The notes under the pieces were generated by a model that was not told the DNA's origin, searched no databases, and saw only the letters and a program-made list of their open reading frames with translations. From positions 1,736,001-1,800,000 of the forward strand of contig JARFIW010000658.1 in NCBI GenBank assembly GCA_036346225.1: 64,000 nt of DNA. The letters run 5' to 3'. The stretch is from Platerodrilus igneus. Its lineage: Eukaryota > Arthropoda > Insecta > Coleoptera > Lycidae. This document shows, piece after piece, positions 11,752-24,308 of this stretch. The position numbers and the translations under genes are program-made. Every line of letters starts with the position of its first letter. The first letter of the stretch is position 1.

Positions 11752-13331
11752 TTTGTTTTGTTTTCGAACTTATTTAAAGTCGGTTTGACGCAGCTCTAAA
11801 TTCTTTTCTATTCTGAGCTAGTCTAAAAAGGTCTGCATACCCTTCACAACCTAAATCTCTAATAATTTGACTAATATAGCTTTGTCTAGGCCTTCCTACC
11901 CTATTTTTATTTGGTAGTCTATAATCTAAGACTTTACTAAATAGTCCCTCATGTCTTAACTGGTGCCCTATCATTCTATCTTTCCTGACCTTCGATTGTT
12001 TTCACATACAGGATTCCTCACCTATCCTTCTATAAACTTCCTCGTTTGTTACTCTATCTGTCCAACTAATCTTTAATATTCTTCTATAACACCAAGTTTC
12101 AAAAGCTTCTATCTTTTTCTTATCTACTTCTTTAAATGTCCAAGTCTCACTACCGTATAGTAGAACGCTCCATACGTACGACTTTAAGAAACTTTTCTAT
12201 TATCTAAACTAATACTATTAGCTATTAGTAAGTTTTTCTTTTTTAAAAACATTTTTCTAGCTTGAGCTATTCTAGCTACTATATCCCTTCTGCTACGTCC
12301 ATCTTTTGTAATTATACTACCTAAATAGCAAAATTCATCTACCTCCTCTAACTCGGTATTACCTATTTTTAATTTTGGTTTAGAACTAGGCTGTAACTCA
12401 CTTGTCATTATCTTTGTCTTTACTGAGTTAATTCTCATACTATAGTTACTCCGTAGTATCTCATCTAAAATATTTAAAAACTCTCCTAACTGTTTTCTAG
12501 ACTCTGCTATAATGGCTATATCATCTGCAAAACGTAACATGTCTATTTTCTGTCCCTGTACACTAATACCTATCTCTTTTCTCTCTCTAGCTAAGTTTAA
12601 AGCTTCCTCAATATAAACATTAAAAAACAAGGGAGACAGTATACAACCCTGTCTAACACCATTTCTAATCTTAGCTTCCTTTTCTATTTCATCAAAGTAA
12701 TTACTACACTTTGGTTTTTATATAGAGTGTAAATAATTTTTCTATCCCTATGAGAGATTCCTATTTTTTACAATACCCTGAACATAACAATCCAATTAAC
12801 CCTATCAAATGCTTTTTCTAAATCTACAAACGCGAAATGAGTCTTTTTATTTTTTTGTAACCTTTTTTCGATAATTACCCTAATCATTAGTATCGGTTCT
12901 CTAGTCCCTCTGTCTTTACGAAAACCATGTTGGTCTTCGCCTAAATAATTCTCAGTCAAAGCTTCTACTCTATTTTTAATTATTATTGTTAGTATTTTGG
13001 AAGCATGAGAAGTTAAACTAACCGTTCTAAAATTCTCAAATCTATCAGCTCCTGACTTTTTTGGGATTGGGATAATAATATTTTTTTCGAAATCTATTGG
13101 AACCTCGCCTGTGTCATATATTACTTTTACTAGTTCATATAATCTGTCTAAAGTTTTCTGATTTGCATATTTTATTAATTCTGCGGGAATATCGTCTATC
13201 CCTGGTGCTTTATTTAGTTTAAGATTCTGAACAGCTCTATCAAATTCCTCTCTTAATATTGAGAACCCTATTATTACATCCTCTTCTTGGTTGTTTTCTA
13301 ACTCATCCATATCGTCTCCCATATATAAATC
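11752..13331 (-). pseudogene. RTE/CFDP2-like LINE reverse transcriptase and C-terminus
   Basis: Reverse transcriptase half of the same LINE as 18045-19482, separated from it by the Penelope-like element. Readings in order on the minus strand: 12768-13322 with NKAPGIDDIPAELIK, KNIIIPIPKK, SLTSHASKI, DQHGFRKDRGT and FVDLEKAFDRVN (first catalytic Asp); 12184-12630 with MLRFADDIAIIAES (FADD box intact); and 11774-11974 with RVGRPRQSY and DLFRLAQNRKEF, the C-terminal end. Frameshifts lie near 12640-12770 and 12000-12180. It would nick DNA and prime reverse transcription at the target, but this copy is dead. Confidence 0.88.
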
Positions 13332-13343
13332 TTCTAAATATCT

Positions 13344-13840
13344 CCCTGTATGTTTGTTGTGGTTTGTTTAGCATTCTTCTTAATCTTCTTTGGGAATGAA
13401 ACCACTCATAGTTTTTAAAATCTATTTTATTTACGTTTCGATCCATGTCCTAGGATCGTTGTCAAAATAATAAAAACTTTAAGTTTGACATTTATGACAT
13501 AAATTGAAGGTGACTTTGATTTATTGAAATATTTGGTTTGAGTACAATAAGCAAAAATTTTTAAAGTTTAAAAGAATGATTGCCTTTAATTTGTGTTGCG
13601 ACCTGGTATCGACTTTCTTTAGATAGCCAATACGCTTAACGTGAAATGAGCTGATTAATTTTTATTGGTGAATTTTATATAAATTCAATAATTTGGAAAA
13701 CATTTTTTAACATGTTTCTATTTATACAATTGAGAGGATGGTTATTAAAGAAGTGTGCGATTGTGTTACCGTAAGGCATAAGCAGTCGTTTTTTTATATT
13801 TATTGTGAGGGGGGAAAATCATTATGATTTAGGCTACCTC
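13344..13840 (-). repeat. Penelope pLTR, downstream copy
   Basis: Begins CCCTGTATGTTTGTTG and contains the start of the ORF (MDRNVN...YEWFHSQ on the minus strand) plus the TGTCCTAGGATCGTTGTCAA stretch. About 98% identical by eye to 16593-17088. Confidence 0.9.
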
Positions 13841-14163
13841 TTTGGTAGATTTTAACATGGTTCTGAGGCGACCCTATGGCGGGTTTACACTTGTCAGATA
13901 CCAATGTTGTTCTATGAAGATTGTATATAGTTCTGAGGTGACCCTAAGACGGGTTTACACTTGTCAGATACCAATATTGTTCAACGGATATTGTATATGG
14001 TTTTGAGATAACCCTATTGCGGGTTCACACTTGTCAGATGCTAATGCTGTTTTACAGGGTTTGTTGATATGCTTATTGTTATGTAATTAGTTATTGTATG
14101 TATAAATAGAAATCATGTATGTAGGCTGTATTTCATGTTAATATCGCAAGGAAAACCCAGGAA

Positions 14164-16695
14164 AACCTTGCAATGCTACCTAGATATTGTGGGCATTTGA
14201 TTTTCATTTGTTATTTCTTTTGTTATTTCTTTTAGTAATGGAATCCATTGTTTACTGAAAGTCACGGATTCGTTTGCAACGCAGTTATTTTTGTGTAGGG
14301 TTATATAAGCAGCTTCTTTGATTTTGCGTTTTTGGTGGTTTTCTTCTTTGTCGATAATTTTTGCATCCTCCCATTTTATTTTATGACTGGAGTCCCATGC
14401 ATGTTGGCAAATCATAGATTTTTCAAATTTTCTATTTTTATATATGATTTATGTTCTTTTAATCGAACTTCAAATGGTCTGGAACTTTCGCCTATATAAA
14501 ACTTGTTACATTCGCACGGTATTTTGTAAATGCAGTTTTTTGAACTTTGTATTGCGTTTTTGGGTTTTGTTTTTGTTAGTTGTGTTCTTAGTGTATTGTT
14601 GGTTCTAAATACTGTTTTAATTCTAAATTTGTTTCCTATTCTTTGGATTTTTTCGGAGAATCCTTTTATGTATGGTATTGAGAGCATTTTTGGTGTGTAT
14701 CGTTGATTTTGTTTTCTTTTCTTTATTTTTAGGGTTTTATTCATTTCTTTCTCTATTATTCTTTTAGGATATTTGTTTTCTATTAGTGTACATTTGATTA
14801 AGTCTTTCTCTTTCTTTAAAATTTCTTCGTTTGATGATATTAATTTTGCTCTATCATACATGGTTTTGATAATTCCTCGTTTGACACATTGTGGGTGGTT
14901 TGAATCGAAGTTTATGTATCTGTTTGTGTGCATTGGTTTTCTGTATACCGATGTATTAATTGTTGTATCGTTTTTGCTAATTAGAATATCTAAAAATGGA
15001 AGTTTTCCATGTTGTTCTAATTCATATGTGAATTTAATAGTTGGTTCTATTTTGTTAATGGACTCTACAAAGTTTTTAATTAGTTCTGTATTATGAGGCC
15101 AAATAGCATAGACATCATCTACGTTTCTCCACCAGATTAGTGGTTTCAATTCTTGTGTGAATATTACATCTTTTTCAAATTCCTCCATGAATATATTACT
15201 AAAGATTAGCAATAGTGGACTTCCCATTGCCATTCCAAAGCTTTGTTTGTAGAATTGATCATTTATTTGAAAATATGTGGTATTGACGCATAAGTCAAGT
15301 AATTCCATAATCGATGATATACTTAGTTTTGTTCTTTCTTTAAGGTTGTCATCTTTTTCTAGTTTGTTTTTTATAATATTAAGCGTTTTGTTTATGGGGA
15401 CATTTGTGAAGAGATTTACTACATCAAAACTTACCATTGTGTGTGTATTTTCAATTTTTATGTTTGATAATTTTTCTAAAAAGTGTTGGTTGTTTTTTAT
15501 GAAAGAATTCGTTTTGCCTGCTAATGGATTTATAATTTTTAGGAGAAATTTTGCTAAATTATGGCATGGTGAATCTATGGAGCTTACGATAGGTCTTAAA
15601 GGGATGTCTTTTTTATGAATTTTTGGTAGACCGTAAAAGTGTGGTAGTTTACTGTAATGTAGGACCAGTTTACTTCTTTCTTTGTCTTCGAATTCATTTT
15701 TAAATTTAAATAAAGTTTTGTATATTTTATTTTCAATTGATTTTGTTGGGTCCGTTTCTAAACTGGTGTAATTCTGTGTTCAACAGTTCGTTGACTTTTG
15801 TGTTGTAATCGTTTTTATTCAGTATTACTGTTGCATTGCCTTTGTCAGCAGGTAGAATTATAATTGAGTTATCGTTTTTTAGATTGCAAATTGCTTTTAT
15901 TTCGTTATTACTTACATTTGGTTTTATTTTGTAATTCTTTTCTATTTCGATTTTGCATCGTACTCTAAATTCGTTTGCTTGATCTTCTTCGAGTTGATTT
16001 GCTGTTTTCTCAATACAGCTAATTATTTCAAAGGTTGGTATTGATTTTGGTGTTACGGCAAAGTTAAGGCCTTTTGATAGAATTGATTTTTCTGTGTCGT
16101 TAATAGTTCTGCTTGATAAATTTATCACAGTATTTAGCATGGTGTTGTTGTTTTCTAACGTTTTATTTTGCGTGTTATTTTTCTCTATAAATAGGTTATT
16201 CAATTACTTTATGTGAATTTCTTTTTGTTTGGAAAATACTGATTCGTAGTAGGTTTTTGCACTAAGGAGTATTTTATCAAAATCATAATTTGTTACCTTT
16301 ATTTGTATGAAATTTATAATGCCCTCAATATCTTGTTTTAACTTATAAATAATGTGTCGGTGGTTTTGTAGTCTTTCCCTCATCATACTGTAACTTGCTC
16401 TTTCGAGAATCCTTGATAGGTTATTGCTTGTCTTTCCAAATTTGATTCTAAATCCTTTTGGTATTATTTCGTTGTTTCTGCATTTTATTAGGAACGTGAG
16501 TGAATTTTTGGAATGCGATAGTTTTAGGTTTAGATTGTCCAACTGTCTAAAACAAATACAAATTTCAGGCCCATACCTGACTTGTAAATACTCCCTGTAT
16601 GTTTGTTGTGGTTTGTTTAGCATTCTTCTTAATCTTCTTTGGGAATGAAACCACTCATAGTTTTTAAAATCTATTTTATTTACGTTTCGATCCAT
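14164..16695 (-). pseudogene. Penelope reverse transcriptase plus GIY-YIG endonuclease
   Basis: One ORF of about 840 residues in four pieces on the minus strand. 16204-16695: N-terminal region beginning MDRNVNKIDF. An in-frame stop at 16204-16206 leads into 15733-16203, with LSKGLNFAVTPK and ADKGNATVI, typical of the Penelope RT entry. A 1-nt shift near 15755 leads into the frame with PHFYGLPKIHK and DIPLRPIVS, MVSFDVVNLFTNVP (RT motif A), SFGMAMGSPL and WRNVDDVYAIW (motif C, with DD). The C-terminal GIY-YIG domain follows (CIYKIPCE, KFYIGESSRPFEVRLKEH). A final shift near 14412 carries the end, with the Cys/His-type CQHAWDSSHK. Penelope elements use this nuclease with the telomerase-related RT for insertion. 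Only three lesions, so relatively young. Confidence 0.92.
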
Positions 16696-17088
16696 GTCCT
16701 AGGATCGTTGTCAAATAATAAAAATTTTAAGATTGACATTTATGACATAAATTGAAGGTGACTTTGATTTATTGAAATATTTGGTTTGAGTACAATAAGC
16801 AAAAAATTTTAAAGTTTAAAAGAATGATTGCCTTCAATTTGTGTTGCGACCTGAGATCGACTTTCTTTAGATAGCCAATACGCTTAACGTGAAATCAGCT
16901 GATTAATTTTTATTGGTGAATTTTATATAAATTCAATAATTTGGAAAACATTTTTTAACAAGTTTCTATTTATACAATTGAGAGGATGGTTATTAAAGAA
17001 GTGTGCGATTGTGTTACCGTAAGGCATAAGCAGTCGTTTTTTTATATTTATTGTGAGGGGGGAAAATCATTATGATTTAGGCTACCTC
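16593..17088 (-). repeat. Penelope pLTR, upstream copy
   Basis: Direct repeat partner of 13344-13840; it overlaps the N-terminal part of the ORF and its leader. It ends at GCTACCTC, where the inverted segment begins. Confidence 0.9.
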
Positions 17089-18032
17089 AAAGAAGCTGCT
17101 TATATAACCCTACACAATAATAACTGCGTTGCAAACGAATCCGTGACTTTCAGTAAACAATGGATTCCATTACTAAAAGAAATAACAAAAGAAATAACAA
17201 ATGAAAATCAAATGCACACAATATCTAGGTAGCATTGCAAGTTTTTCCTGGGTTTTCCTTGCGATATTAACATGAAATACAGCCTACATACATGATTTCT
17301 ATTTATACATACAATAACTAATTACATAACAATAAGCATATCAACAAACCCTGTAAAACAGCATTAGCATCTGACAAGTGTGAACCCGCAATAGGGTTAT
17401 CTCAAAACCATATACAATATCCGTTGAACAATATTGGTATCTGACAAGTGTAAACCCGTCTTAGGGTCACCTCAGAACTATATACAATCTTCATAGAACA
17501 ACATTGGTATCTGACAAGTGTAAACCCGCCATAGGGTCGCCTCAGAACCATGTTAAAATCTACCAAAGAGGTAGCCTAAATCATAATGATTTTCCCCCCT
17601 CACAATAAATATAAAAACGACTGCTTATGCCTTACGGTAACACAATCGCACACTTCTTTAATAACCATCCTCTCAATTGTATAAATAGAAACATGTTAAA
17701 AAATGTTTTTCAAATTATTGAATTTATATAAAATTCACCAATAAAAATTAATCAGCTGATTTCACGTTAAGCGTATTGGCTATCTAAAGAAAGTCGATCC
17801 CAAGTCGCAACACAAATTGAAGGCAATCATTCTTTTAAACTTTAAAAATTTTTGCTTATTGTACTCAAACCAAATATTTCAATAAATCAAAGTCACCTTC
17901 AATTTATGTCATAAATGTCAAACTTAAAGTTTTTATTATTTTGACAACGGTCCTAGGACATGGATCGAAACGTAAATAAAATAGATTTTAAAAACTATGA
18001 GTGGTTTCATTCCCAAAAAAGATTAAGGAGAA
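17089..18032 (+). repeat. Inverted 5' segment of the Penelope-like element
   Basis: Plus-oriented copy of the last ~45 codons of the Penelope ORF (stop near 17230), its 3' flank (three diverged blocks with TCTGACAAGTGT) and the pLTR. It ends inside the ORF start at the target duplication. Together with 13344-14319 it makes terminal inverted repeats of about 945 bp. Confidence 0.9.
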
Positions 18033-18044
18033 TTCTAAATATCT

Positions 18045-19482
18045 TTTCCATCTATCTGCTACCTCAACTTTATTTATTAGAAGCTCATTATTCTCGTCTC
18101 TAATACCATTATATTTTTTCCTATCTTCCCCAAAAAAAGTTTTTAACTGCCCTGTCTGTCTTACCTACTCTCAAATCATCTTGTATTCCCTTACAATTCT
18201 CCCCCATCCATTTATTTCTAGCTTTTCTACACTCATGTACTATCTTATTTCTAACTGTATTATATTTTTGCTTACTTTCACTACCCACTTCTCGGAAAGG
18301 TTTAAGCTTTCTTCTATTCTCTATTAAATCTAATATCTCCTTTGTTACCCAGGGTTTTCTCGCTTCTATTTTTTTCTTACCTATAGTCTGTGTTGCTGTA
18401 TCATGTACAGTCAGTTTTATTTCTTTCCATCTATTTTCTACGGTCCCTCTTACAGATATCTCTTTGCTCTTATTATCTAATACTTGTTTATATTCCTCTT
18501 TTACCCTACTATCATTAAGCTTACCTAGATCCCATCCCTCTCTTTTAACCTTTCTCAATTTTTTGAATTTTAGTTTACACTTCATTTTAACTAAGTTATG
18601 ATCGCTACCTATGTCAGCCCCTGGATAACTACGACAGTTTTTAACTTGGTTTCTAAATCTTTGTTTAACTAAAATATAATCTATTTGGTATCTAGCCCTA
18701 TCACCCGGCGCTTTCCAGGTAGATCTTCTCCTAACATGTTGTTCTAATAGGGTGTTTACAGTTACTAATCTATGTTCCTGGCAAAACTCAACTAATCTTT
18801 CTCCTCTATCATTTCGTCTGCCATACCCAAATTTTCCTACCATTTTTCCCTCACTACCTTCTCCCACTGATGCATTAAAATCGCCCATAACTATTAAATT
18901 CTCATCTCCTTTTACTTTTCTCACTATACTATTTATATCCTCGTATACCTTTTCTACTTCCTCATCCTCGTACTGAGTTGTTGGCATGTAAACCTGTACT
19001 AAAACAGTGTCTGTGGGTTTTGTACTCAATCTAACCATAATTATTCTATCACTAAATTGTAAGTACTCTTTAACTTTATGCCCTAATCTTTTACCTAACA
19101 CTATTCCTACGCCTGCCTGTCCATTAGTTGAAGAAGTTGTAATTATTCTATAATTATCTTTCCAAAAGTCATTACTATCTGGCCATCTCACCTCACTAAT
19201 AGCTAAAATGTCTCGCTTTCCCTTTCTCATTTCGACTAATAAATTCGTTAACTTATCTACTCTAAGTAATGACCTTACATTCCAAGTCCCTATCACTAAA
19301 TCGAACTGTTGTTTTATATTCTTACGATGACGAGCCCCAAGTACCCCCTCCCGGAGATCCGAATTATGGAGTATTTTACCTCCGGACAAGAATTTTACTT
19401 GTGAGCTGTCCATCATATGTATTTCGTGTTTTAGGTCACGCACACCTGGGAAATATTGTGGTAGGCTCCCATATCTTTTCAC
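18045..19482 (-). pseudogene. RTE/CFDP2-like LINE apurinic-type endonuclease ORF
   Basis: A long open minus-strand reading (18121-19482, 453 residues) with the EEP endonuclease domain: LVIGTWNVRSLL, DILAISEVRWP (catalytic Glu), VQVYMPTTQYED, LIVMGDFNASVG, RSTWKAPGDRARYQIDYILV and DIGSDHNLVKMKCK (catalytic His). The domain spans about residues 60-300, followed by a basic linker towards RT. The start is conventional; the first ~60 residues lie in sequence also found at 63890-64000. It reads on past 18121 in another frame to ADRWKR-like sequence at the Penelope target site. This half is intact in the nuclease domain; the RT half is at 11752-13331. Confidence 0.9.
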
Positions 19483-19700
19483 AACGCAGTTTTTAAAGAT
19501 TTTAGCAAAAAGCCGTATCCGTTACGGTCAACCCCCAACAAGCTTGTAAATTTTTGAGGATCGCCCGAGACCAACCAACCCTCCTCCAATATCTTTTAGC
19601 CAGCAAGGCTGCTGCCGCTTGCTGCGCCTTTTAATCGCCTTTTACGATAAGCAGGCTTACTATAGTAGTATTCTTTATCCCCTACTATAGGGATAGTTTC
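19483..19700 (-). other. LINE 5' leader
   Basis: Sequence upstream of the LINE endonuclease ORF, up to a change in composition near 19700. Contains AGCAAGGCTGCTGCCGCTTG. No gene. Confidence 0.4.
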
Positions 19701-20517
19701 ATTATAAATTGGTATTTATATTATTTTAAAATACACTGAGTGTCAATTGAAATATAAATCGTTGGGAATTACTCCATTATGAAAAAGTAAAAAATACATT
19801 TAGTTATCTTATTACTACTAATTGAACAAAGATAGATATTTTTAACGCTAAAATGCAGTGAGTCATTTCTTATTTTATAAAATTGAGAAACAATCACTAG
19901 CTGCATATTTAGGCATAAACTTTTGTTGGTGTATGTTACTTTGTATGGCAAATTTCAGTCATACTTGCAGTACTGCACTACAATGATTGCCGGCACTATT
20001 TTAAATGGGCTAAAACCAAAATCTGCGTGATTCAGTTTTTCTTGAACTTACAAAAAAATTGACTCAGTTAACATAACAATTGTGTGGATGTAGATGTAAC
20101 ATATTTCTTGTTGACCGAACAAGTAGAATTTATTGTTTTGCTGTCTGATGACTAATTCACTCATTTCAATGCAATAAACATTGAACATACTTTGTTTACC
20201 TGTTTGGTGTGTAACTTTGACAAGGCAAGCAAAAAGACCTACAGTATTTACACATTTTTTCTAAGAAATTTGATTTTTACTTGAATGAAATAGAAAATTA
20301 ACTGCGGCAACAAAACTACAGATTTACGCTATTTGTAGGTAGTACCTATTTATATAGTATATACAATCAAACGTAAATTCTAAATATTTTAATTGATACA
20401 CACTGTAAGTATTGATACTAACTAATTGAAAATCGAAATAATACCTATACCGGTCCTATAGCTCAAATCTTACAGACAATTGCAATAGTGAAAATAGTGA
20501 GTATTGTTGTTTTCGAA
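19701..20517. other. 5' flank of the Mutator-like gene
   Basis: AT-rich, no coding signal. Presumably the promoter and 5' UTR region of the gene starting at 20518. Confidence 0.35.
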
Positions 20518-23500
20518 ATGGTTAAAGGCAATTATAAACCAAGAACGCGTGTCACTAATAGAAGTAGAACCAAACGAACCAAAAATATTCGAGTAACAAA
20601 AGCAATAAATTCTGAACTAAAAACTATCAAATTGCATATGAGTAGGTAAGTATGCTAAAATAATAAATTATTCAGTGTGTCTCGATTTGATGCGTCAATA
20701 ATCCAGAGAGCAGTACTACATGTGTGTAAAGTTAGCACCCCTTTTTAAAAATTATGTTTTTGATAATTGTTCCTGGTTGTTCTACCCTTGTACCACATTT
20801 TTCCAATTCAACTTACAAAAAGTTAGCCAATAGAATAAAAAAGGAAGATGAAGGGTATATACTCCCTGTATGTTTGTTGTGGTTTGTTTAGCATTCTTCT
20901 TAATCTTCTTTGGGAATTAAACCACTGATATTTTTTAAAATGATCTTTATTTACGTTTCGATCCATAACCTAGGATCGTTGTCAAAATTATTTTGACATG
21001 ACCTAGGATAGTTGTCAAAATAATTTTGACAACGATCCTAGGTCATGGATCGAAACGTAAATAAAGATCATTTTAAAAAATATGAGTGGTTTAATTCCCA
21101 AAGAAGATTAAGAAGAATGAAGGGTATGTTTTACTCTTTCCGATATAGTACAAAAATCGATTTTGGGATATCCAATGGTAATGCGAGATTCATACTTTGT
21201 AATTTATATAGGACCGCTAGGCGGTCGCGTCTCCAATGCTCTATCCGAAGGTACTACAGTCGGTTTTTTTCGCGAAAAAGAGGTTCCAACAAACAAGTGT
21301 TTTTCCGTATTTTCAAGAATCGTTTTTCAGGCGGAGTTGTCCTTTTGGAACAATGTTTGGAACAACTAGAACACTGTTCAACGAGGATCAAACTTTTGAT
21401 TTGTGAAAAAAGGGGTGCTAGTATTAAAATGGGGTTTTCCGCTTATTCGAGAAATCGTTTGGAATAAAATAATATTGATTAAGAACAACGTAGCACAACG
21501 TTAGAACAATCTGGAACAACTTTCAAAATCATAAATTTTAACAAACGGGGTGCTATGTTCTACACATCGATTCTACGCTACACATATAACGTTGGGGGAT
21601 ATTTTTGAACACTTTTGGAAGCTTTTTCTATCCTAATATATAAAAATGTTAAAATAAGTTTTGAATCGTGTTTACAAGCCAAGATTAGTTTTCGCGTTTT
21701 GCATTGAAGGTCTACCCAAAATTTATAACGCAAATACATAAGAACAGAACACAAATAAGTATGCACAAATTTGAAAGTGTAAAGTACTTTATGTTATTAA
21801 TTTTTTTTTTTGTAGAGTCGTTCTTCCTAATATCGACGTCTTATTTCCGAACATCCTGTTAGGTTATTTATGCATTGTATATCAAGAAAGTTGTAGGACT
21901 AACGATACGTCAGCTTTTCGTCAGTTACCGGCTGGTGTTGATTTGATTGACTTGGAATCAGTTTGGAATGAGAGCAACATAAGTATTCCAAATAGCTCTT
22001 ATGATCCTTCCAACCCATGGGGAACGGACGCCGAATTTAATGAGTATGTGAAAATCCCTAGTATTAATTCAATTTCATAATATTCTCTATAGAATTATGG
22101 TGGAGGAACTTACAATTGAAAAGGAGCCGCTACAGTGTAAAGTTGAAGGCAACAGAATTGTCAACATCACTTACCTCTTGCAGAGGACACTGTTTCTTGC
22201 AGAGGGTCATGCGCGTGTATGCACTGCAGGTAACTTGTTTCTTAAGAAAGAAAAAAGAAATGGCCTTAGTAGTATTCTGTTTTTAAAATGCAATACGTGC
22301 GACAAAACATATTCACGTTCCACAGAAACTGCAAAAAATGCACATTTAAACCATGCAGTAGTATGGGGAACTTTGTCGACTAGAAGTACATTTACCCATA
22401 CAGAAGAATTTTTGTCAATTTTGGATATACCCTGCATGAGTAACAATCATTTTTATTCAATTCAAGAAACTTTGCGCCAGGTAAAATATACATTCATAAT
22501 TTACAAAGCAAAACTATTACAAGTGCGTCCAATGTTTGGAGCGATAGCGGTATACTTTCAATGGAACGAGCTGGTGAGGAAGAAAAACGCATTGCATTGG
22601 AAAAAGACGACACAGATGACGACGGAATTCCTTGGATATCTGTTTATCTAGATGGCGGATGGGCCAAAAAGAGTTATTGTCACAATTATGATTCTGCTTC
22701 TGGATTGGTATTCACTATGATAGTGACATTAGTACATATTGTAATTTTTATTAAAAATTTTAGGCAGTTATTGTCGGGCAGAAAACAAAAAAAGTTTTAT
22801 ATGTTGGTGTTCGGAATAAATTTTGTATAATTTGTAAAAACATGCGAATGAACATCAACATGTCTGTTTTAAAAACTAGGAAGGAAGTTCGACAGCAATG
22901 GAAGCCGATATAATTGTGGAAGGTTTTAATCGAAGCATTGATCAGCATGGGGTATGTTACAAGCGATTTATAGCTGATAGCGATTCGAGCGTCTATGTGA
23001 AAATTCAACAAAATGTTTCATATGGCAACAAGGTAAAGAAATTTGCAAAATAGTATGCACAGAGTATATTAAATGAAGTCGTTTTAAATTTGTAACCTTC
23101 TTTAGATATATTTGAAGTGTATAGGGCAACACAATACTACTCTATTTAATACACTCTATATAAAGCATCAGAAAATGTATTTCCATTCTGTAGGTTCAAA
23201 AAATAGAATATACAAATCACCTAATAAAAAACTACGGCAAAACATTGTACGCTGTAAAAAAAAAGATACGAAACAATTTTTTGTAACTAAGAAAATTGTT
23301 GACAGCAACAAAAATTAAAGAGTTGCAAAACATTGCTCAAAAAGCAATGTATGATTACGCCCACGGTGATTTGCCTTGCCTAATTGAAGACCTAAATAAT
23401 GGACCACTGCATATTTTTGGGAACCATATCAAATGCAAAGATTATTTTTGCGATAATGTGGGTGCAGTATTATCTGATGAATGCAATTTAGTACGTAATT

Positions 23501-24108
23501 CAGGTTTATTACGAGTAGTGGAAGGTAGGCTTATCAGAGAAATTGATACATATATATATAAACTTTATATTTTTTTAGCTCTTTCTTTAGTGACAAGGAA
23601 GGCCGGCTCATTAATTGATAATAAAACAAACAATAGAGCTGAGCTTTTTATGAGCATTGTGGCTAAATTTAATATGGGCAAACGATTAAATCTCATTCAG
23701 AGATCTTCCTTAATATTCGAAGCTACTTATCAACGCTAAGGTATAATGAAGGTAATATCAAAGCAGGAAAAAAAATCACAACATTCGCATTCATCAAACA
23801 TGACTGTATTTGGTGATTTTAGGCTTTGAATGGCACCTGAGGTCTTGGAAAGGCTGTGCAAAGAAAAGTCTAGGTAAATACACCAAAACATATATTAGTA
23901 GACAAACAAAAACAGAAAGAAGCTATTTGTAAGTGATGTGAAAATCCTTATAACAAAAGGTACTACTGGCAAACGTAAAACGATCAAGACTAAAGATCAA
24001 GATTATAGACCTTATGCTATTCAACCAGACATGGAACAACACGTGCTAAAACAAGAATGTGATCGTGTCCTGGAAACGTTAAAAGAATATAGTGATAATA
24101 ATTAAATA
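20518..24108 (+). pseudogene. Mutator-like transposase-domain gene, multi-exon, decayed
   Basis: Spliced exons can be followed by frame: 20518-20645 (basic N-terminus, MVKGNYKPRTR), 21816-22043, 22093-22480, about 22510-22707, 22764-23032, 23194-23524 and 23579-23739. The phases agree across the first three. The third exon has a CNTCDKTYSRS zinc-knuckle-like Cys pair and FLSILDIPCMS; the fourth has VYLDGGWAKKSYCHNYDSASG; the fifth has AMEADIIVEGF and FIADSDSSVY; the sixth has NGPLHIFGNHIKCKDYFC; the seventh has NNRAELFMSIVAKFN. I recognise this as the insect protein family with a Mutator-like transposase domain. Lesions: TGG to TAG before EGSSTAM (near 22886), a frameshift just upstream, and an in-frame TAA near 23286. 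The RNase-H-like core is therefore interrupted. Confidence 0.78.
20859..21116. mobile_element. 258 bp Penelope-derived foldback element in intron 1
   Basis: Two oppositely oriented pieces of the Penelope pLTR end meet at a short spacer, making an almost perfect hairpin (about 20862-20990 against 21007-21116). It is flanked by an 11 bp target duplication, ATGAAGGGTAT (20848-20858 and 21117-21127). No coding capacity; presumably mobilised in trans by a Penelope RT. Confidence 0.88.
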
Positions 24109-24308
24109 ATGACATATTTTATACTTGGAACGCTGTGGCGTAACTCCGAACTTAATACAACTTATCACTTTACCATACTAATACTTTTGAAAGTCAATAT
24201 ACGTATGCAAACTGTGAACAAGTTAGTTAACGAAACATATATTTAAATTCTACAAAGTAGTAGTGTGGTAAACGGTAACCAATTAATAAATCCAACCAAT
24301 GACAACTA

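Larger units (their letters stand above)
13344..18032 (-). mobile_element. Penelope-like element with inverted terminal copy (4.69 kb)
   Basis: Inserted in the LINE reverse transcriptase gene and flanked by a 12 bp target duplication, TTCTAAATATCT (13332-13343 and 18033-18044). Internally it has a direct repeat (pLTR) at 13344-13840 and 16593-17088. It also has a long inverted repeat: 17089-18032 is the reverse complement of about 13344-14319, including the last ~45 codons of the endonuclease ORF. Penelope elements commonly insert as partial tandem or inverted dimers; this one is a direct pLTR plus inverted tail. Confidence 0.9.

Noticed and set aside
13861..14050. Three repeated TCTGACAAGTGT blocks as a CRISPR-like array
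   Set aside because: They are diverged direct repeats of about 60 bp in the Penelope 3' flank, also present inverted at 17370-17530; no unique spacers and a eukaryotic context.
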